64,000 nt of DNA from Limnomonas spitsbergensis (lineage: Eukaryota; Chlorophyta; Chlorophyceae; Chlamydomonadales). Below the pieces are notes generated by a model. It saw only the letters and a program-made list of their open reading frames with translations. It made no database searches and was not told the origin of the DNA. The DNA lies in contig JAYJMM010000039.1 in assembly GCA_037349105.1 (NCBI GenBank), forward strand, positions 2,418,001 through 2,482,000, given 5' to 3'. The translations under genes and the position numbers were made by a program. Each line of letters begins with the position of its first letter. The first letter of the stretch is position 1. Positions 54,975-64,000 of the stretch are shown here, one piece after another.

Positions 54975-56030
54975 TCGCTCGGAAGTGGCACTGCCTGTTA
55001 CCTTGGGAGACCCCATCTCATCGCATCAACGTTTGTTGGGGGGGAGAGGACGGTTGGAGCGGGAGTACCCGTGGCTGTTTTTTTTATGGCGAGCATACAA
55101 AAGTTGGGATGAGGTGTTAACAGTTGACAATCACACCCTGTATGTTATCGGGACTGTCTGAAAGAATTCAGCTTGTTTCAGTCCACTGGGCGTGAAGACG
55201 GCGCACGGGTATTGTACATGTTAATCGTTTCAGGTCAATGACGTTACACCCCCTGGGACCTCTGGGATAACCGTTTCAGATAAAAGGCATGACGCGGCAA
55301 CAGCCAATCTACAACAATTTTGAATTTATTGGTAGGCTTGACATCTGTAAATAGGGAACGAGATGTGGGCCAAACCATCGCATAAGCGCAAACACAGGAG
55401 ACAGCCTGGGTGCGCCCCCGTGCATCATGCCAACATATGCACCATCCACGAAGTTGTGAATTCCACTGCTTCATTCAAATCGCAATGCCCGCTATCACCT
55501 ACACAGAGTGCCTGCTCTGCTACTCGTACGTCGGCTCGATGGGCCATATTTTTCTCATGTGTACTGCGAGCAAATTTTCACAGCACACAAATTGAGAAGC
55601 AAAACTTCACATCACGCAAATTGAGAATCAAGGTGGCGCATGGGCATGACCAGCCGAGCGCATACTGCAACAAATTAGAGAACGGCCCAGGTTGCACTTC
55701 AAAAGCGGCACATGTCGAATCTTCTCAATTGAATGATTAGCCAGCAGGTCCAGCACCCCAGTTCCACACTTTGACGAACCACCAGTGTTTATTTTAGAGC
55801 GCAACAGCACGCCTAAGAGACGAGACACCAGGTGGTGCTTGCACGACCACGCCCCAGGTGGGGATGACAAGGGTCAGCGAAGACAAGTCACCCCTGGAGT
55901 GAAAGAGTTTCGAGAGAATTGTTAATCCGTGAAGCCTCTTTAATCGATAACTGGCGCCACGCCAGCGAAATGAGGCATAGCAACTGCATTTGTGTGTGGG
56001 AACGCATACAGCATGATGATAACGAAAACA
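54975..56030. other. UGGT 3' flank / intergenic, no gene recognised
   Basis: A possible algal TGTAA poly(A) signal lies at 55346-55350. Frames are short and unrecognised. Short direct repeats (CAAATTGAGAA) occur at about 55588 and 55618. Confidence 0.4.
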
Positions 56031-56034
56031 GTAC

Positions 56035-56530
56035 CGGAGTGGGAAGTTGTGTGGTACCGATCATTTGCTTATAATGTTTTCGGAATGAATGGTTTGTTTC
56101 TTAAAAGAGGCAATATCTGGTAAAAACACGCTGCAGGCGTCCAAATCTCCCCCATCTTAATTGATTTCGACGATTTTCATTGCCACGCAACTAAACCTCG
56201 GCTTTGCCGAATGAATTGTGTCTTTACCACATTGACCATGGCTAATAACCAAAAACTACGCAAACATTATCTGGTACCGGCTTCACAAGCAAGAATTTAA
56301 TTATTAAGCAAAGCCGCGCTAACCTAAATTATTAATTATTAAACCACGAGTTTCCGGTACCGCTATTCCGCGGTTTATTAATTAATAACTGTATTAATGT
56401 TAAACGGCGCAAAGGCAAACGACGTTCACGGCACCGGTATCTTATATATTAATATAAGCAGGGGCTAGGCTGTTCATAATATATTGATTTGAATCACTGC
56501 AACATTGGCGACAACCCCGTATTTATAATT
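56035..56530. other. AT-rich island, possibly organelle-derived
   Basis: Composition shifts sharply to A/T (TAATTATTAAGC, ATTAATTATTAAACC, TTATTAATTAATAAC, TATATATTAATATAAG), with short GC palindromes (GGTACC, CGGCTTTGCCG). No gene was recognised. Volvocalean organelle intergenic DNA has this texture, but identity is not shown. Confidence 0.4.
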
Positions 56531-59070
56531 ATGTATGTGGGTATTTTCTTTCCCCTTAATCTCCCCCGCTCCGGTCGAAGGACAATGCTGCATGAAGGGC
56601 CATCGTGATTTGGAGTGCACCCTGCTGGGCAGGTGGCCGGGCTATGTCCTTTTCCCGGTACTCACCAGCACCTGGTACCATGGCATATCATATGTGCCCA
56701 CCTGCACGAATCACTAGGTTCTCTACATATCTGCCGGAAGGGTCTCTTGCCCTTTTTGTGTACATGTTCTGATGCGACGAGCAGGGCGGGTCATATGTAT
56801 CGTAAAAAAGTGGACAGGCCCAGCAGTGCAAGGAGGTTAGGTCATGACTTGATAACAGTTACACATTGACTGGGCTCCAACCTGATTGCTAGCAGTGCAC
56901 TAATACTGGTAGGCACCAACTGTCCCTTGAGATAATCAAACGCAAACACAATGGGCTTAAGGAGTCCACTTGACAGAATCACCAACTCCAATAAATGTAT
57001 GTTTTGAGATAACTTGGCCATGCTGAGGGGCCTGCCTCTAATTTTTGTGAGGATGTTATATTGCCATGCTGGCCTTCATAGCTGAAGGATTACCTGATGT
57101 AAAGCCTAGGGTTGTGGCTCTGAAACCACCAGTGCTGTTTTTTCCATCCTCTCGCAAAACCAGTCATCAGCAGATATGGCTGGCTCAGCTCAGATAAGAA
57201 GGGGGGCCTGGAATAAAGGACATGAAAATCAAGATGTGTGAATAAAGAGTGGATACCTGACTTCAGGCATTCTAGAACTCAGTGGCAGTGATATGGGAGC
57301 TTGCATGGCTGAGGGGCTGCATGGGGCAAGGGGCATGGCTTCCTGACAAGCCACCTTTGCCCCAAATTTGCAGCCCCTCAGGAGTGGGGAATGGTGCAAA
57401 ACTCGGGTGGGGCAGTCTTAATGAGCTACTCTCAGGCTCTCTGAATCACCAGAGTACCAGACATCATAGCAGACAGGTTTGGAGTGAAATCCAATCCATC
57501 AAAGACAGCCCTGATGTGGGCCACATGGAAGGCCATATCTGCATGTTGGATGGTGGCAATGCCTTAACCGGTTTTTGGCCACTTTTCAGGCTCAGCCGCC
57601 GCCCGTTTGGTACCCACCGGGGCAGTTTTTTGCATCCAACTGCCATTCGGATTCAAATGATACCCCAACATGCATCAAGAAACCGTGCACGGCAAGCTGG
57701 TTACAGCACTTGACGATGGAGCAACACACCAGGTCGATCGAGGCAGTTCCTAGAGAGATAACTTCAAATGGCAATTGGTACTGCTAGCGTGAACCAGGTT
57801 GGGACGGCGGGTCAAACCCCAGTACCCCTAAAACGTGTTGATACATCTGACCCGCCCTGAGTGTTGTGAAGATCCATCTTCGTGAGGTGAACCAGTAGTC
57901 CCTTGCCAGGATTGTCTAATACTGAAAACAAAAGGCAATGGGAACTGTCAATACTCCTTCCTTGCGCTTTGCCCGGAGCATGTTGCAGTGCATGGGATGT
58001 CTCTTTTGCCTTTTGAACATGCCGACACTATCTGCTGATGTGTTGATTGGCTGAATATGGTGTGCGGTGGCTGGTGTTGTGTGGGCCTTGTATGCACAAG
58101 CTGGGTGTCATAATTGATCCTGAGCACACAAAAGCATGATGGCACACTGAATACAGCAGCGGAGTAGCGGACCAGTCCCCAGCCGGTCCTCAGCAGCCTC
58201 AATCAGAACAGGCGATTGCCGACCCACAAGACTGTTGACGCTGAGGGGGCATGCCTGTTTCTTTTACACTGTGGCACCACAGTGCTTGTTGCAGGTGCGG
58301 TGCGTCTGGACAACAGAGTCGGTTAATGGCATTGGATGCATTAATTGGACGCTGTGTCAGGAAGGTCGTCGCACGTCATTCACGGGAAACTGAAGCAAGC
58401 AAGCAATCCTGCCAAAACTGTCATCAAAAACTGACATGGACAAGTAATGAGAGGTGCTGCTGCGCAGCATGAAAAACGGCAGAGCAGCTGGGCATGTGAC
58501 TTTCTAGAGGGCAGGTGCAGGTGCGGACGGGGTCACATGGACCCCATGCAAACCCCCTTGCCATGTTCGAGCTGATGTTAGAGGATTTCAAAAACATTGC
58601 CACAGCTCTATCGCTGGCCAAGTGCGTGTCGGTAATGATGCGCATTGAATTGCCGAAGAATAGATGTGAACAAGCAAAGCTACCGTTACTCGATGGTTCC
58701 TTCCATGGTGTTCCCCATGTTCTGCAGTGTCAACCTGATGGCAACTGTCATCGCAGATCCCCAACCCATCGCGATTCGTTATTTCCAGTCACTGCCCCAA
58801 AGGCACACCTTTTACGGTTGGAGCATATGTTAAACCTGTCCGTCTCCTCTAGAACATATCGAGAGCCACCCAGTGGATGCAACCCTCGCCCTTCTTTGAG
58901 TTGGAACCCAACCGCCCGACAACCCTCAGAGGGTGCTGGAGATCTGCTGGGAATGCCTCTTTCCCGGTTATCGACCAAACTTCGGCATCTGCAGTGCATC
59001 ATAGAATCAACATCCGGTGCACTGCCACAGATATCTGCTTCCAGTCATACACCTACCCTTGATATCGCGG
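56531..59070. other. Intergenic, no gene recognised
   Basis: Only short unrecognised frames, on both strands. It may include upstream noncoding exons or the promoter of the HD-domain gene. Confidence 0.4.
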
Positions 59071-59194
59071 CAATATGGACGACGACGGCTATTGTGGCAC
59101 GATGTCGCAGGTTGGACGCCCGGACACTGAGATGGACTTTGCAAGCATGCATCACAATCCACGCCTATGATGCGTTCGCTGATCTGGTTTGCAG

Positions 59195-62100
59195 ATGGCG
59201 TCTATGCCCTTGCCGTTCTTACCCAAGGTTAAGCATATGAACTGTGCAATCCACGGAGACACTCGCTTCTCCCGCCTCGCGGTGGCCATCATAGACACCC
59301 CTGCGTTCCAGAGGTTGAGGAACCTGAAGCAGCTTGGATGTGCGAACTACGTGTATCCGACCGCGGTCCACACACGCTTGTAAGACGCCAGCTACGCACA
59401 TGCATGGCAATGCACGGTTTGAATTTTTGAACCATCCCGTCCATGCCTTTCCATGTCTTAGCCATACCGGTACTCTTGTTCTCGATATTGCACGGATGCT
59501 TTTGCTTTTGCTTGAAATTGACATGGCTATGCCTATGCTACATGTCAACATTGCTTTCTTGCTGAAGTAAACAGCCCCTCAGGACTGGGCCTTCCCTGGA
59601 GAATACTTGATGTCCTCAGTTTTGGATCAGTACAGGGATTTGCTTGATTGCTCAGGATTTGAACAGATAACTTTTTTTTGCTGCACTTGCGAGTCTTTCA
59701 AATGTGCCGAATCTTTGCAGCATTTTCCACATGCAATGAAAACAATCTGGTTCATCACTGTATCTGTCCCCTCACCTGAAAGTCATCGCAGAAATTTGGG
59801 GAATTCTTTCTTTACCTTATCTGCAGATTTGAATTTGAATTTCCTTTTGGGTGAACTAGTCCAGCCTGAGGGACTGGAGGGTATGTGTTGACATTTTGTA
59901 CTGCAACCCTCCATCTTTTGCAGTGATCATTCTCTGGGTGTGGCCTTCTTGGCCGGGACATACGCACAGCGGATCTACAATGTGAACGGAAGGGAGATTG
60001 GAATGGACAGGGACAGAGACGTGTCCTGTGTAGAGCTGGCAGGTGCGGCTGCTTGCATAAGAGGGATGTCCATGCTAGATCCAATGCCTGAGGCCTTTTT
60101 TAACCAAGCATTTTATACAAGCATCTATGCAGTTTGATACAGCTGCCGTATGGTATACTGCCCTCTGACCTACGGCCATGATGCATGCATAGCCTCTTTA
60201 TTTCGTTTGTGCTGGCTTGGGTCTGCAATCCTAGCCCCTGTCTACCTGACTGTCATTTAAAATAAACGAATTTAGACCTTGACAGATGATACCCCCGATG
60301 ATTCTGTGCTTGCTCCCATGCTGCCATCTCCCCTGCCTCCCTCATCAGGCCTGTGTCATGACTTGGGCCATGGCCCTTTCTCTCATGTTTTTGAATACGA
60401 ATTTCTGAGGAAGATCGGCAACCCTGATGGCTGGTGAGATCCAGGAGCCATATCGGTAGCAATGATCAGGCAACAGCAGGAAATTAAGTATCCATCCAGG
60501 GGAGGGGGGTTCACACAGCATATAGGGCAGGCAAAAGAGCTGATGTGATGCAAAGCACATCCAATGTCAAGAGGAAATACATGTGCAGAATGCTGCTTTG
60601 AAACCAACTGATCTGGCATGCGCTGAGCACCTAACGCCTGGCAGACGACTTACAGGCACGGCTGCATGCTGTCATGCCGAAATGCTGAAGTGCGGCTGGC
60701 TTATCGACCTGCCTCGTAGATATGGACATCCAGATGTTGCCGCTTTGCTTTTCCCAGGTCCCATGAGAACATGAGCAGCATGTTGAATTGATTAACGCTG
60801 TCCCAGGTCTCATGAGAGCATGAGCTGAATTGCCGGCCCTGCTGTTGTCGCTTTGCCGCTCCCAGGTCTTATAAGCGCATGAGCTGACTTGCCGGCCCTA
60901 CTGTTGTCGCTTTGCCGTACCCAGGTCTCATGAGAACATGAGCTGTCAAATCCTGGAGCACATCATGGACAGCCCGCGCATGAAGCTGCTGCCGGACAAC
61001 CTGATGCCCAGCAGGGAGGACGTGAGGCGGGTGCAGGGCATGATCGATCACGCAAAGGCAGGCAACATCAAAACGCAGAGGTAAGCCTGTGGGTGAGGGC
61101 CGGCCCCTGGGCAGAGGTAAGCCTGTGGGTGAGGGCCGGCCCTGGGCAGAGGTACTACAATAATATACATATACATATACAGATATACATATCTATTATA
61201 TTCTAAATAGAAACAGAGCATCGTGGATATCTTAGGATTCTTATAAAATGTTTATGATTTTTTGTATGGGCCAGCCTACTACCCTCAAATCAGTTAAATA
61301 CCTGACTGACAAGCCGTCCGGCCTTCTAAATCTTATGAGCCCAGGCCTAGGCAATGTTAGCCTCAATGCCTTCCACATGCCAAGCCTTCCCCTCTCTCAC
61401 GCAAACACACTCCTTAAGCTTGCCATCCAGCACCTGGCACTCTCGAGCGTTAGTCCGTGTGACTGGCCAGCAAAAATTTGACCTCGTCCGGGGGCCAGTT
61501 GCTCCTGCTTTGCACTGAGGCAGGCTGATGTTGAAGGGACTGCTGTTGCGGGGCTGACAGGTAGGCTGCTAGGATCTGATAGCCAGCTCTGCTCTAACTT
61601 ATTAGTCCTGCCCTAGAAGAGAAACAAATAGTTTTCTTGAAGTACACAATTTTGCTGCCATCCGAGTAGAAAGTGCAGCTCATGCTGCTTCTGCTGCTCT
61701 AGTTGTTGACATGCCTCTGTCCATTTTGGTACGGCTGTCTGAACGCCACGGCTGCTGCTGCCTATTGCTCAGCTGTTGTTCAAATCGAGTTGCTGTTGCT
61801 GAAGTTGATCCAAGGGCTGCTGATATTAAGCTGCTGCTACTGCTGCTACTGCTGCTGCTGCTGCTACTGCTGCTGCTCATAACCAGCCGCTGCTGCCGAC
61901 GCTGATGATACTGACGTTGCTGACCAGCTGCCGCTGCTGCTGCTGCTGCTATGGTGAAGATGATACAAATAATGACATACGGCTGTTGCTGCTACAGATG
62001 CTGCTGCTGCAGCTGCTGCTAACATCCAGACGCTGCTGATGCTGCCGATATCCGGATGCTGATTCTCTTGATGCTCATGTCATGCCAGGTTCCTGTACGA

Positions 62101-62725
62101 CATCGTGGCCAACAATCGCAATTCCATCGACGTTGACAAATTCGACTACATCGCCCGGGACAGCCACTTCACTGGCGTTGAAATCAACTTCAACTTCAGG
62201 AAGGCGATGGAACAGAGCAAGGTACCGCGCACCCCTGACCCCGTAGAATCCGGTATATGTTTCAGTGTGTCCCAGGCCACCTTTAGGGGGCAGCCGGGTG
62301 GCCGCAACTGGGACCATGGGGATATATCCTTGACCGGCAGCCGACCAGCGGCCCAAGCAACAGGGCCTGCAGCATCCAGCCCTGCCGGCTATCGGCCGTG
62401 TTGTAGCTGAAGGCTAAATACAACTAACCTTCAGCTACACTGAATATTGGGGTAAGCACCTTAAATTAAACATTTGTGATTTGTGGGTGTGAGACCCCTT
62501 TGTAACGGCTTTTGGCCGGGACACTCTTCAAAATCAAAAATGACAAAAAAACGCTAAATCAAGTCGGCACTGGTTATATAAAACAATGTGCATAAAAGAA
62601 CTGACCACCCCGCACTATCGTCAGGTCATTGGCGACGAGATCTGCTACAAGGACAACCGCTACCAGATGATTCACAACCTCTTTTCAACCCGGGAGCAGA
62701 TGCACAAGCTGGTCTACACTCACAG
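59195..62725 (+). CDS. SAMHD1: SAMHD1-like HD-domain dNTP triphosphohydrolase, partial
   Basis: SAMHD1 enzymes cleave dNTPs to nucleoside and triphosphate, in a nucleotide-controlled tetramer. Exons: 59195-59379, 59924-60042, 60349-60433, 60925-61080, 62089-62221, 62625-62725, all GT..AG and phase-compatible; the 3' part is beyond the window. Metal-binding residues are present: HTRF (H59), CHDLGHGPFSH (H105, D106) and DVDKFDY (D198). Other family blocks are IIDTPAFQRLRNLKQLG, DHSLGVAFLAGTYAQRI, CQILEHIM, FLYDIVANNRNSIDVDK. The ATG at 59195 sits right after an acceptor-like TTTGCAG, so a short upstream exon is possible (for example ATG 59075 to 59110, MDDDGYCGTMSQ). No SAM domain is seen. The usual DPIHG motif reads CAIHG here. 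Confidence 0.92.
60745..60924 (+). repeat. HD gene: acceptor-junction copies (x 3)
   Basis: CCCAGGTCCCATGAGAACAT (60756), CCCAGGTCTCATGAGAGCAT (60803) and CCCAGGTCTTATAAGCGCAT (60861) precede the real CCCAG|GTCTCATGAGAACA (60925). Linkers repeat GCCGGCCCTxCTGTTGTCGC. Confidence 0.95.
61081..61152 (+). repeat. HD gene: donor-junction copies
   Basis: The donor AGAGGTAAGCCTGTGGGTGA at 61080/61081 is repeated at about 61115 and partly at 61149, with a GGGCCGGCCCCTGGGC linker. Confidence 0.9.
61700..62040 (+). repeat. GCT/CTG trinucleotide-rich region
   Basis: Imperfect GCTGCTGCTACTGCTG runs in the HD-gene intron before exon 5. Confidence 0.9.
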
Positions 62726-62749
62726 GTAAATCGACACTTGAATAGTTTT

Positions 62750-64000
62750 GTGAGGGCCATCAGGCTCATAACCTCATGCTCATAACCTCAGGCTCATAAC
62801 CTCAGGCTCATAACCGCAGGCTCATAACCTAATGCTCATACCCTAATGCTCATAACCTCAGGCTCATAACCTAATGCTCATAACCTCAGGCTCATAACCC
62901 CAGGCTCATAACCTAATGCTCATAACCTCATGCTCATAACCTCATGCTCATACCCTCATGCTCATAACCTCAGGCTCATACCCTCATGCTCATAACCTCA
63001 TGCTCATAACCTCATGCTCATACCCTCAGGCTCATACCCTCAGGCTCATAACCTCATGCTCATAACCTCATGCTCATAACCTCAGGCTCATAACCTCATG
63101 CTCATAACCTCAGGCTCATACCCTCAGGCTCATACCCTCAGGCTCATACCCTCAGGCTCATAACCTCAGGCTCATACCCTCAGGCTCATAACCTCAGGCT
63201 CATAACCTCAGGCTCATACCCTCAGGCTCATAACCGCAGGCTCATAACCTAATGCTCATAACCTCATGCTCATAACCGCAGGCTCATAACCTCATGCTCA
63301 TAACCTCAGTATCATACCCTCATGCTCATAACCTCAGGCTCATAACCTCATGCTCATACCCTCAGGCTCATACCCTCAGGCTCATACCCTCAGGCTCATA
63401 TCCTCATGCTCATAACCTCAGGCTCATAACCTCAGGCTCATAACCTAATGCTCATAACCTCTGGCTCATAACCGCAGGCTCATAACCTAATGCTCATAAC
63501 CTCATGCTCATAACCTCATGCTCATACCCTCATGCTCATAACCTCAGGCTCATACCCTCATGCTCATACCCTCATGCTCATAACCTCATGCTCATACCCT
63601 CAGGCTCATACCCTCAGGCTCATAACCTCATGCTCATAACCTCAGGCTCATAACCTCAGGCTCATAACTGCAGGCTCATACCCTCATGCTCATAACCTCA
63701 TGCTCATAATCTCAGGCTCATACCATCAGGCTCATAACCTCATGCTCATACTCTCAGGCTCATACCCTCAGGCTCATACCCGCAGGCTCATACCCTCAGG
63801 CTCATAACCTCAGGCTCATACCCTCAGGCTCATAACCTCAGGCTCATAACCTCAGGCTCATACCCTCAGGCTCATAACCTCAGGCTCATACCCTCAGGCT
63901 CATAACCTCAGGCTCATACCCTCAGGCTCATACCCTCAGGCTCATAACCTCATGCTCATAACCGCAGGCTCATACCCGGAGGTTCATACCCTCAGGCTCA
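62750..64000 (+). repeat. 14-bp satellite CTCATAACCTCAGG, runs off the window
   Basis: About 88 units, alternating CTCAGG/CTCATG/CTAATG endings and ATAACC/ATACCC. It fills the visible part of the HD-gene intron after exon 6. Confidence 0.98.

Noticed and set aside
58515..59240. A 241-codon frame upstream of the HD gene
   Set aside because: No family resemblance, Ser/Pro/Arg-rich composition, and it overlaps the HD gene's first exon in another frame.
62750..64000. Subtelomeric or CRISPR-like array
   Set aside because: A uniform 14-bp satellite with no spacers; the sequence is not telomeric.

Overview
The window is nuclear DNA from a flagellated green alga, probably a chlorophycean/volvocalean. 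It has many spliced genes with GT..AG introns and GC-rich, repeat-laden introns. It encodes an axonemal outer-arm-type dynein heavy chain and a plant-like UDP-glucose:glycoprotein glucosyltransferase (UGGT). Telomere-like CCCTAAA runs are scattered through its introns. No bacterial operon, CRISPR array or convincing tRNA/rRNA gene was seen.

Layout. (1) 1-8298, minus strand: the first 12 exons (about 1,136 aa) of a dynein heavy chain, running off the left edge. (2) 8299-20254: intergenic and accessory DNA. It holds an alternating array of exon-like modules (8.78-9.86 kb), further tandem repeats, and a mobile-element island (about 12.07-19.93 kb). The island is bracketed by two inverted copies of a ~140-bp repeat and contains a dead APE-type LINE, coiled-coil and zinc-binding ORF fragments and other debris. 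(3) 20255-54974, plus strand: a complete UGGT gene. I reconstruct 30 exons whose splice phases are all compatible, giving a 1,738-aa ER protein with signal peptide, catalytic DSD motif and C-terminal RDEL. Only 5.2 kb of its 34.7 kb is coding; most of the rest is tandem repeats. (4) 54975-59070: mostly anonymous sequence with an AT-rich island at 56.04-56.53 kb. (5) 59195-62725, plus strand: six exons of a SAMHD1-like HD-domain dNTP triphosphohydrolase, whose next intron (a 14-bp satellite) runs off the right edge.

The main discovery-type signal is structural. In all three genes, introns contain tandem, progressively decaying copies of the local exon-intron junction. Copies spanning a donor lie downstream of the real donor, and copies spanning an acceptor lie upstream of the real acceptor. 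Several introns have both. Some large minisatellites (67 bp x 22, 90 bp, 116 bp x 4) visibly grow out of such junction copies. This looks like a recurrent mode of intron growth by splice-junction duplication, and it leaves chains of decoy splice sites. I have not seen a described system that matches it, but I could not search.
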